Source: Warburgia ugandensis
Taxonomy: Eukaryota; Streptophyta; Magnoliopsida; Canellales; Canellaceae
Length of the DNA stretch: 64,000 nt
Assembly (NCBI GenBank): GCA_035236585.1
Contig: CP141132.1
Location: 49,417,880-49,481,879 of the forward strand
Direction: 5' to 3'
Shown: piece after piece, positions 1 through 10,710 of the stretch
Position numbering within the stretch: position 1 is the first letter of the stretch
Layout of the letters: each line of letters starts with the position of its first letter
Program-made: the position numbers and the translations under genes
Notes under the pieces: model-generated
What the model was told of the DNA's origin: nothing
Databases searched by the model: none
Seen by the model: only the letters and a program-made list of their open reading frames with translations

Positions 1-515
1 GCCGGTCCCTTTAGAGTATTGAGGTGGGTAGGAGAGTGCTTATATCTTGGATCATTCTTCTGATTGGGTCCTGATTAGGGAATTAGTTCATTGTTTAATG
101 TGGAGGATCTAGTTCCTTTTGTCACTCCACCAGTTCTCCCATTGATCTTAGTCTTAACCCTAACCCTAACTCGAGCATTGATCCCAGCCAACCCATTCAG
201 AACCCTTGGCCCCATGCCTCATTCATGCAGCCATTACCTTCGCATCCACAAGTTCGTCCCGCAAAAGAGCAGGTAGAGGACATACTTGACGATCAGATAA
301 TGTCCACTAGACAAGGGGGTTATCGAAAATTCATTGTCAAGTGGAAGGACATGCTTGCGTCTGATGTTAGCTGGATCATAGAGTACGAGCTTCAATGTTT
401 AGATTTAGACCTTTTGGATTACTATCGACAGTTTACTATACCAGGAGCTCTGCCTTCACCACGAGGCGATCATGATGATGATCACCACTTTGGACGTGAC
501 TTCAAGACATATTAG
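1..515 (+). mobile_element. Ty3/gypsy chromovirus pol, 3' end with chromodomain (fragment)
   Basis: Two overlapping reading frames give the end of a Ty3/gypsy polyprotein. Around 91-130 the frame reads FNVEDLVPF, the junction found after the integrase core in chromoviruses. From about 255 another frame reads a chromodomain: ILDDQI, then a GGYRKFIVKWK strand, a W in the DVSW position, and a LLDYYRQF helix, ending at a stop at 515. The two parts are in different frames, so there is at least one frameshift between about 170 and 230. The chromodomain normally steers integration by binding chromatin marks; here it is only a relic. The rest of the element lies left of the window. It probably sits in an upstream intron of, or just upstream of, the CXC gene. 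Confidence 0.85.
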
Positions 516-1080
516 AGGTGACGGAGGAGGGCCCCTATTTTGTTGGGTCCTTAAGAGTGGAAAACCTGTTACACATACGTATATACTATAATGAAGTCCC
601 ACCCTGGGAGGATGTATACATGTAAGAGATGATTGAAGACCCATTTATGTAGGCACTATTTTAAGACCCCACATTGGAAGCTACATTCATGGAGGATTTT
701 TATTGATGAGCCAAGTGTATGCATATGCATTTGAAGACCCCACACTGGACAAACATACACTTGGGAGGTTTGATATTCCTACTTTGACAGGGTTGAAGTC
801 TTTTCAGCTAGAGAGATTGATGAAGACTATCATCTTACTTTTTTTTTTTGTGTTTTATTATAGTTTTGTTTACTTTGGATATTTACCACGAATGGTATTA
901 TGTTTCTTAGTATTTTGTGACATAAGTATGGGCAATTTTGCCTTTTTACAAAAAAATTAGGGTTGGATGTCCCCTACTTAAGATCTTTTTCTCTTTTGTG
1001 GGATTAGTTTTTTATTTTTATTTTTATGAATGATAAATAAAAATTTCATTAGACTTGGGGCATTCCTCGTTCTAGCTTCC
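516..1080 (+). mobile_element. Probable 3' LTR remnant of the chromovirus
   Basis: The stretch directly follows the chromodomain stop. It opens with a purine-rich tract (GGAGGAGGGCCC, about 521-532) that could be the polypurine tract. It ends in a T/A-rich block around 990-1050 with a short ATGAATGATAAATAAAAATTTC-like string, typical of the R-U5 part of plant LTRs. I cannot place either border or a target duplication, so this is inference from position. Confidence 0.45.
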
Positions 1081-2388
1081 TTCTTGTGGGCATGAAGCCG
1101 CATTCGGTACAAGGCCAAATTACTATTGTTTCAACTTGTTCTGTAAGTCAGTACTTTTTTACCTTGTCGTTTAACGGACTATTTCTAAGCTACGTCTGGT
1201 TACGTGATATGAGTCGGTAATAATCTAGAATTCTTATCTTGCATTAAATTTCTGAACCCTAGATCAGAAGCTTAATTAGGACTGTTCGTCAATTAGAGGA
1301 ACAATCTGGATTGGAACTTCGATCTTACCTTAATCGGTAGAGATTGAGGGCAGTTTGTAGATCCTGTAAGTCATTATAGGCTATTCATGCTCATTATGAC
1401 TAATTTTCTACATGTTAAAGTGCTCGTCGTAGTTTAATTTATGTTTTTTTATTTAAGTTAATTCTGATTTGGTCTCAGCATATATATTAGGTCATTTTGC
1501 ATGATGTCCTACATCAAACAAGGCATGTAGCATTTCGTCACTCTTGTTAATGGACTATGTACATCATTATGCCAATCCCTCTAAGGCATATGATTAAAAG
1601 ATTATATCACGTGCACATGGATCAACTGCGAAACTCTTTCTTCAAAAGAAAAAGAAAAATTCAACTATGAATCTTGAACAATGATATAAACTTCCAGCAT
1701 AAGTTGAGTAATGTACTCAGGCTCCATTTAGTTTTCATGGAAGAGTTATGGGTCAAACTCTGAGTCATAAAGTTCCTTCAGTTCTAGTGTGTGTGTGTAG
1801 TCCACTTCCTGTGTCTTTCTTATGTTTGGGAAGGCGACAATAGAGGCTGGCGTTGATGCTTCCTTCATCCTCTTTTTTAACCAAGTAAAAACTTCTCAGC
1901 TTAATGTTATTGAAAATTTTGAATTTTGAAGGCAAATGTTGAATGAAGTTGGTATGCCAAGTTTCTAGTTGCTTTCAATTTGTTTAAGTAGGAATAGAAG
2001 AGATGTGATGTGTATTGATCTATTACTTTTACTCTTTGTTTGCTAAGATTTGTTTCTCAGTTGGTCTTTTCCTTGTCCTAAACAGATTTCTGAACTTAGT
2101 TGCTGACATGCATTTTATCCTCTGGAGTGTACTTTGTCATGTCCCCTTATGTTCCTGTATTTCCAAATGTTTCCCTTGCCAATTTTCTTTTGAATGTGGT
2201 TGATATTCCAGTCTTATAGTCCTCCAAAAAACGTGTTGAAATATCCTCCATTGGCTGTTTTATGGGTAAATATAGCTCTTTAGTGTGCTTTCATCATTTC
2301 AAGGTCACACAGTCTAGTCAGAGCTTTCATTATTGTCAATTTCCTTTTAAGAGTGGTCGCATCAGAATAATTGTAACAGTCAATGTAG
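1081..2388 (+). other. Intronic or upstream sequence of the CXC gene; no feature recognised
   Basis: AT-rich unique-looking sequence with no recognisable protein segment. It ends in the splice acceptor CAATGTAG at 2381-2388. A TAG in the downstream reading frame at 2386-2388 shows that the following exon cannot extend further left, so this must be intron (at least its right part). Confidence 0.5.
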
Positions 2389-3988
2389 GAGGGGAATACA
2401 CACCAACATGGCCTCCGTAGACGTTGTCTTCAATTTGAGGTTGCTGAAGCTCATACGAAGAGTTTCGGAAGTAGCAGTAATTCTTGGCACCTTGCAAATA
2501 ATGTATCTGATGCATGGTCACCTCCCAGTGCAATGGCTTCGGAGGCTACAGATACATCTCAGGCAGAATCAAGTATGATTCCTTCCAGCTTCTCCCAACA
2601 TTCAGCATCAAGGTTGTCATTCTGCTCTTATAAAACTCCAGAAACCCAGAATAACAAGTTTGATGGATCTGCTCGAAGTAGCACAAGCTCTGCTAAAACT
2701 GCTCCCATTCCCTTTGGTATTGGTTTACACTTAAACAGCATTGGAAATGCTGTACCAGTTAGCTGTGGTGCAAACATGGAAGTCACTGTTGATGATGATT
2801 CAGATAAGCAAGGGGTGAACTCAATGCGTGGGAGTAACCACCATTTTCCACAAGATTCCAAAGCTTGGTTAGTTTCGGCGAGCTTAGTTGGGAATCTTTC
2901 TGTTCCATTAACTGCTAAGTCAGACTTGATTCAGTGCGATAGCATTTGGAAGAACTCTGAAGTGAATCAGCTTGAAATTGAGGCATCAGTAATGGCAAAT
3001 TCCTCTACTAATTCTCAGACTTCTCCAATTAACATGAAACCCTTAAGCAGTTCTGCTGACGAGCACATGATATTGTGTGAGAACAAAAGACCTGCTTCAC
3101 AAGACATTTGTGTGTATGATGATTTCAACCAAATGAGTCCGAGAAAGTCAAGGTAAGTATGCAGTCCAAGTGTTAATTTGGTCATTTGGCTCTTGTTTCT
3201 GTTCTTACTTTGTATTATGTTTGCATTATCAAATGAGACTTTCAATACCCAGGAGAAGGGCAACTTTGAGTGTGGAAAATGAGGGTTGCAAACGTTGCAA
3301 TTGTAAGAGATCGAAATGCCTGAAACTGTAAGTATTACCTGAATCTGTAGAATATTTATATCTTGGTGCTTTTATGTGATTACTGGACCTAGTGCTGCCT
3401 ATACAGGAATTCTATAACTTGATTTTTTATCCAGATACTGCGAGTGCTTTGCTGCAGGAGTATATTGTGCTGAACCTTGTGCATGTGTGGAGTGCTTTAA
3501 CAAGCCTGAATACGAAGATACGGTTCTTGGGGCCCGGCAACATATAGAATCTCGCAACCCACTTGCATTTGCTCCGAAGATTGTTCGGCGTCTTGAATCT
3601 CCAAAAAATAGTGGGGTTAGTACTCTTTCACCAGACTTGAGCAATGCTCTTTTATATTTATGAAATGAACTTTTAGTGGTCAACTCATGTCCTGCAGGAG
3701 GATGGCAATCGCACAACACCAGCCTCAGCAAGGCATAAAAGAGGATGCAATTGCAAGAGGTCTATGTGCCAGAAAAAATATTGTGAATGCTATCAGGTTT
3801 TAGTTTTATCATTTGTTACTCTCTTAAACTTATTCTGATTGCTTCTAGTTCTATTTATTTACTCTCTTCAACTTAATCTGATCACTCCTAGTTCTCTGCT
3901 TTTCTTTTCTTTTTTCTGAAGGCTGGTGTTGGGTGCTCTGATGGATGCCGATGTGAGGGATGTAAAAATGTTTATGGAAGGAAAGAAG
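2389..3988 (+). other. CXC-domain exon cluster of the TCX gene
   Basis: Five exons lie within 1.6 kb, separated by introns of 100, 107, 82 and 125 bp. Donors are GTAAGT (3153), GTAAGT (3328), GTTAGT (3616), GTTTTA (3797) and GTAAAG (3989). Acceptors end at 3252, 3434, 3697 and 3921. Codon phases across each junction keep the CXC reading frame, which is strong support for the model. CXC1 is split between exons 2389-3152, 3253-3327 and 3435-3615. CXC2 is split between 3698-3796 and 3922-3988. Confidence 0.93.
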
Positions 3989-6900
3989 GTAAAGTCCTAT
4001 GACATATTTCCATGTGAGGTTCCACCTAATGCTTGAAATGGATTGAATGTCTCCAAAGGAGCAATCTAAGAAACAGCAAACTAGTCAGCTGGCACATTAA
4101 TGGTATGGTTGTTGTTCCAAGTTTGTCCTAACCAGTAGGTTCTAGTTGTGCGTTTAGGCTATCCTCAGAGGGTGGCACTGTTGAAAAAGTGGAAATTATA
4201 CTGGACCAGTTCTGCACATTGAACTGACAAGGGACCAATTACTATTGTCGGTTCTTACCATATTCGGGTTCTTTAAAAATGGTTAAAATACAAAAATCTT
4301 ACTGACGGGGGAGAAAACCACTCTGTTAAGCTTCATGCCAACTCTCTCTTAAGGTTTATGGAGCCATTGAAATTGACCGAGGACCATGGTCAATAGCTTG
4401 GTAGAATGTTACTCCCAAATGTGGAGTTGGATCTCATGTAGTCCAATTTACAGATGTCTGGATACTGCTACTCTGCCTTTCCTATAAAATTTTATACCCG
4501 ATCAAGAACACGTAATTGCTGAGTTAACAGTGGTGATGGCTGCAAAATATAATAAAACAGTTCAAGTGTTGTAGGCTGATTGTTTTCTTTGCAATTTATG
4601 CATGAATGTCCTGATCTTTGCAGTTTTCCAAAGGCTGCTTATTTCTGTGTCTAGCTTCTCTTTGGAAGTTTCAGATGTTGATTTGACTTCATAAATCAGT
4701 TTTATATCAGATTGAGTTACTTTGTGGTAGATACATTCACTTGTTTCCAGTTCTTTGCAAGTCTTTTCCCCTGGCTTCCGTCCATTTAACTAGCGCCAAA
4801 GACGCTCTGTTTCTTGATCAATTGGGCTGATTGCTTTATCACTAGAGGAGATGTGTAGTATTATTGCTGGAGGCAACTTTCAAACTGATCCGCCCTTATA
4901 GGATCTAATGTAGAAGATGGATGAAAGCATCACAATTGATCTTTCATAGTGTTATACCTGTAAATTCATTATTAGTTTGGACTAAGATTATAAGTCACAT
5001 AGTTTCTGATGGACAAAATTTATGAGTCACAGAAAAATATGGTTCTTTTATATTTGTTGCAAGTACAGTTATCAATCCAGACAGTCCGATGGATCCAAGG
5101 AACCTATCCAATTAAAGTAAGGCATGGACCACTGAGTATAGTCCTTTGAATCTTTAATGGATCCAAATCTTAGGATCTGATTTTTAGTTGGATCTAATCT
5201 GGACTCAACAACAAAGATCCAGGTCATATCCAAGATCCCTTTAGGATCCCAAAAATACTAAGGTACCTTGGTATTTTGTATGCTTTAATACCGAGTTGCA
5301 GGAAAAGGCCCTAGGGGTGGGGAAATGCGTTTTCCCAATTTGTGTTTTGGAAACAGGAAACTAGTCGTTTCCCCACCAGGCATAAATGCATGTTTTCTAA
5401 AAGGGAAACTTGTTTCCTTATTTTGGGAAGTGAGTTTCCTGGAATTTTGGAAATGGAAATCATGTCTTAGAGAAACTGGATTTCCCATTCTAGGAATCAA
5501 GTTTCCCTGTTTCTGTAAAATGGTTTCCTTATATATTGAAACACATTTCTTTGACTGAGGAAATGTGTTTCCTTTTTCTTTTTTAAAATTTGTTACTGTT
5601 TTTACATATTAGACTTAAGTTTGGATCATTGGCAAGATGTCTTTTGAGGGTTTCTTTTAAATAATGAAAGTTACAAGAGTTTTTTAAATTAGCTTCTCAT
5701 TTGGGGGAAATCTAAAGTCTAATATAGTTTCTCACCAAACCCCCACCCCCCACCGCCCCTCCCCAAAACCCCATTTTTGCCTTACCTTCCATTTTCCCCA
5801 TTTTTTCCTCCATTTTTGTCTCTGTTATCGTTTTCTGGCAAAAGAAGAAGGGTTGGGCTGTTTCTATTCCTTTCTGGGCAGCAGCAGGAGCTCTCCATCT
5901 TGTTGAAAGAGAAAAATGAAAGGGGTTCTGGGCTGTTTGTATTCCTTTCCAGGCGGCAGCAGGAGCTCTCTGTTTCTCTCTCTATCTTGTTGATGAACTG
6001 CATGGTCCAGCAGCTCCATGTCTCTCTCTCTCTCTCTGTGAAGAATTGAAGGATCGAAAGCCCCTTTTTCCTAAGCTTTGATTCTTACTACTCCCTCTCC
6101 CTCTCTTTCTCTCTCTTCATATCGAGAAATGAAAAATTCTGTGCATGTGTGTGAAGAAGTGAAGAATAGAATATAAGGACCACAAGCCCCTTTTTTCCTA
6201 AGCTTTGTTTCTCTCTCTTTCTAGAAGTGAAAATTTTTGCATTTTCGGCCACCTTTGCATTTTCTTGCGACCTCTACATTTTCTGCAAGTATCCATTTTC
6301 CCCTGAGACAGCTGGCTAGTTTCATGCTTCATTAACTAATTTTATCTTAGTTTAAATATTTTCAGAATATTGCTTGGGTATTGTTTCAAGTTTTTAGTTT
6401 AGTTTAGATTTTTTGAATACTGCTTCTGTGATTATTCATTATTTCATGCTTCATTTCAGAATAACATCCTGAATCTCCTAATTTTTACTTTAGAATCTAT
6501 TATTTTCCTTTTGTTAATTAGCATTTTTTCATGCTTCATTTTAGAATACTATTCTGCCACTGCCACTGCCACTGCCACTGCCGTGTAGTGTATATGTATT
6601 TCAGAATACATATTTTACATTCTAGAATCTGATTAGCTTCTGAAATGAATTCTATGTATTGTGGAATCTGAATATGTATTCGTTGTGTAATATGATAATG
6701 TGTACTCTCTTATATGAATCTTACTTTTGTCTCGCAATTGTACTGGTGACTTATACTCATTTTATGTTTCTGCATTCAGATATATTGTGTATCTAATTGA
6801 TCTATGGAATTCTTTTTTTAATAGTTTTCTCCCGTTCTGGCAACTTTCCAATGTATTTTAAAATAATTTCCTGTAAATTTTATAATTTTTTATTATTTTG

Positions 6901-9900
6901 GGAGAAACTTGTTTCCCCAATTCAACTTACCTCGCTTCCCATTTTCGTTTCCCGCACTGACAACTTAGTTTTAATACTTACGAGGATACTTACAAAGAAA
7001 ATCGTCTTTGCTGTGCTTTTTCACGAGGTCTGCTCATACCTTTTCTGGCTTTTGCACCCTGAGGCCCTAAACCCTGATGGCCACTCTACCAATTCTCTAC
7101 TATCCTTCTGACGCTCTCCTCCAACTCTGTCCCATAATTTATTTTATTTTATCTAAGGTTGGACAACACCCCCTGGCCTCAAACCCCTGACCTATCATGG
7201 GAAAGGCTCCTCCTTGCCTCATTGTGCTGTCTGTCTCCCCCTCTCTCTCTCCAAGTTTGAAATACATTAGATACTTCTTGTTAATATACTCATTAGTCTT
7301 AACTTCGCGATTTTCTCTTATGTTAATTAATATCTTCTTGCACCTAGAACAGCATCAATGGATAGAAAAAAATGGCAGCCCGGTGTATGAAGCTCCCGCG
7401 TATGCAGGGTCTGGGAAGAGGTGGACCACAACAGATCAATGGACAGGAGCTCGAAATTATGTGCATAATTTACTGCTCTTTCGGTGCAATAATATTTGTT
7501 GTTTCTGGATCTTGGATGGCCGGAAACTGAATGAACTTCTATCAATGTATGGAAGAAGGGGATCCAAGTAATTCTTTGATGAAAACATAACCCAATTAGG
7601 AGCTAAGTGGTTTGTGACTGTAACATGGGGTGTGTCTGATCCGAATCCAGCATAGTGACATCCCTATTGCAGGATCATTCCTTATTTCTCAATCTCTTGT
7701 TTTGTTTGACTTCTAAGAAGACATTTCCATGTGCATGTGCTCAATCATGTCCGTTGTCTTATGAACTCCCGTCTAATAACACCATAACATGTCACCATCT
7801 GCAAGCACAGTCCTTAATGTAAAATGTTGTAAATCTAGTAACTACTAGAAGAATAGATAGAGGGTAGACCTTTTACTCTCAACTTAGTAGCTTCTTCATA
7901 TTCTAGTTGTAGAATACATCAAAGAGCAATGCTGGTATAGAGCAAGACAGCACCCCAGCATCAGTGAAGCACCTCCACTTTTTATGGTGGGCCCCACATA
8001 CCATTGATCCAAGCCATTAATTTGACATAGGTAACTTTGAATGCCATGTGACTAGCTGTTGTGGATGCCATGTGCCTATATTTTGCTTTTACACTAGATG
8101 TTGCCATTCTCTTTTTCCTTTACTACGTGATACAAGCCATCCTAGAAAATTCAGTATCCTACATTGGCTGACATGTGCAAGGATCATTGGCAGAGTCTAT
8201 GTCAGACTGTAAACACATATCAATCTGTTTGCATGAGGTATTCTTGACAAGAGGCCAGCTGAAGTATTTGGATTTCATAAGCGATCCAAATACTTCATTT
8301 ATGAAATCCAAATACTTTATGTGACTAGTTAGTGTGGATGCCAACCCATATTTTGCTTTTGCACTAGATGTTGCCATTTGTCTTTTTCCTTTACCACATG
8401 AACTAGGCATCCTAGAAAATTCAGTATCCTACATTGGCTTATGTGTACGAGGATCATTGGCACAATCTACGTCAGACCATAAACACATACGAATCTGTTT
8501 CTCTTGAGGTATTCTTGAAGAGTCCAGATGAAGTATATGGCTCTTATAAGAGATCCAAATACTTCATGTGACTAGTTGTTGTAAGTGCGATGTACTAGTA
8601 TTTTGCTTTTGCACTAGATGTTTCCATTTTCTCTTTCCTTTACTAGGCATCTTATAAAATTCTGTATCCTACATTGGGCTACATGTGCCAGGATCATTTG
8701 CACAATCTGTGCACGCTATTAACACATTAATCTGCTCGTCATGACATATTCTTGACAAGAGGCCAAGATAAAGTATTTGGATCTTGTATGAGATCCCCTG
8801 GGCTTTCTTGAAGGTTCTCTTCTTGGGTCATGTATATTTGACACCCCAAATCCACAATATATGTTGTGTCAAGCTGGGTGGAGTCAAGTATTGAAATGTC
8901 TGACCATGTTTCTTTAGATGGGTTTATCTTTGACTTTGTCTCCTTCCAACTTGCTTCCTCTTTGCAGAGGGTTAAAGGCTTAACAAGTCACGTGTTTATC
9001 ATGTTGAACTTTTTATGAAGATCAGTAACTTTTTCAATGATATGCCAATTTGATTTTTGGAACCTCTATTCTATAACATAGAGAGGATATGAGTGCCCCA
9101 CATCATTATGTCAGATGTCTCCTTAAATTAAATCTCTGATTCAGCCTCTGCATCTCAAATTCATCTCTCCCTCAAATCATATTGTCTAAGTCATAGTTGC
9201 CAATACAGGAAGTGAGAAGCGGGGGCAGAAGTGTGAAGCGCTTATGTATTTTTAAGGTGGAAGTGTGAAGCATGAAAAAAATACAAAGTATGTTTATATG
9301 CATGTATTTATGTATGTATGTGTATTCCAAAAATTCCCAAAAAAAAACTATTAACGCATGCTTCACATAATTTTTCATTTGAAAATTAAATTTAACGTTC
9401 ATATTTCCATATTCCATATCTGGTAGGGAGCAACTCTAAAAGTTATAAGATGTTTTCCAAACTTAAATTGAATTGAAACAGAGCTTTTCTGTTGTTTTTC
9501 CTTGATTGGTCGGGAGTAGCATAATTTGCTAGAATTTTCATTGAAAATCAGTGGTTTTCACCAGAAAAATCACAAGATTGCAGGCAATGGAGCTTTAGAG
9601 TTACATTTGGATTTAGAGAGAGAGAGAGAGAAGTAAAGGCTGAATGCTCAATGAGTTTTAGGGAAAGTATAGATTTGCGTCAAATACCATTGAAGGTTGA
9701 GTTGTTTATAGAGAACCCATGAAAGGCAATCCATAAATAACTCTCTTATGTGTCTTATTTGTTAATTGTCAAAAGGAAGTTCACAAAGAAGGGAAACACT
9801 TTAGAAGTGTGTCCCTAACCCTTGATCGGAAGCGTGAATCAGATTAATCAGATTCGTTGGGGAAGAGCGAATCCCACTTGAGGAAACATGAATTACTAAT

Positions 9901-10677
9901 ATTAGGCTACGAGCTTCGCTTCATGCTTCCCCACCTCAAGGATGCTTCACAGCAACTAGGTTCTACATACACAGACTAATATTGTAGCTTCATGCAAATG
10001 TTTGATAAACAATGAGCTGTTTAATTTGATATTTTAGTAAACTTCTAAAGCTTGGTCTTTCAATTAGTGTTGTCCATATTGAACGGTACGGGCTGTTATT
10101 CGGTATTTGCTGTATCACTTGGAGAAATGGTGCAACGAGACCCCTATACTGGATGTGGTCAAATAACTATGAATACTGCCAAAATACCTAATTACCGAAT
10201 GACATCTGCATACTACCTGGTATTGTTCTTCAACCCCTTTCTCTCTAAAACCTCGGTCCAATTCCTATCTCTCCTTCTACTAGAAATTTTCTTGGCCATG
10301 TGATGATTACTATCATCAACAAGTCCCAATGCATTAAAATTTCATTTTGAAGAGAAATTTCTCAAGACTCAAAGTATGACCCTCAAAGAAACTCACATTC
10401 TTTCAATATATCCATCACCTATTGAGAAGCCCTAAATTGCAAATTTTGGTTTTTGTTGAGTGCTTATTCTTTGAAGAAAGTAGCATTATTGGTGCCGATT
10501 ATCAAATTTTCTTTCACTTCTGATACACCCCAATCTTAAACTTTTAGTTTCTTCTTTATTTAGGTTATTTTTCTTTTTCTGTTTGAAGCTATGTGTTCAA
10601 AGCCTGTAGTTTTGAAATAAGTTCTAATTAGAGATTGTCTTGTTCCGTGGTTTATCTATATGCCAAAGTTATCATCA

Positions 10678-10710
<33 letters not shown>

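Larger units (their letters stand above)
5285..7000. repeat. Low-complexity block rich in GGAAA/TTTCC strings and CT tracts
   Basis: From 5,320 to 5,570 the sequence repeats short GGAAAC/GTTTCC strings on both strands. From 5,735 to 5,780 it is a C-rich tract, from 5,960 to 6,115 it is CT-rich, and GTTTCCC strings return at 6,905-6,955. The return of the same strings at both ends suggests one inserted element of about 1.7 kb. I could not find a clean terminal repeat or target duplication, so its class is unknown. Confidence 0.35.

Noticed and set aside
150..175. CCCTAACCCTAA string resembling telomere repeats
   Set aside because: Only about two units, of the vertebrate-like 6-mer on this strand rather than the plant TTTAGGG 7-mer, and embedded in decayed retrotransposon coding sequence.
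2628..2861. Minus-strand open frame over the first CXC exon
   Set aside because: Shadow of the real + strand exon, whose conserved motifs and splice sites fit.
3399..3731. 110-codon minus-strand frame
   Set aside because: Overlaps two CXC exons and an intron in antisense; no conserved motif.
5285..7000. Possible terminal inverted repeats around 5,297 (GTTGCAGGAAAAGG) and 6,960 (reverse GTTGTCAGTGCGGG)
   Set aside because: Only a handful of bases pair and the flanks do not form a direct duplication.
7197..7571. 124-codon + strand frame
   Set aside because: Runs through a SINE fragment in antisense and through CT-rich sequence; not a gene.
9941..10300. Possible further DNA-transposon end near 10,070-10,200 (GAACGGTACGGGCTG)
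   Set aside because: The wording recalls degenerate transposon ends in plants, but no partner inverted repeat or target duplication was found.
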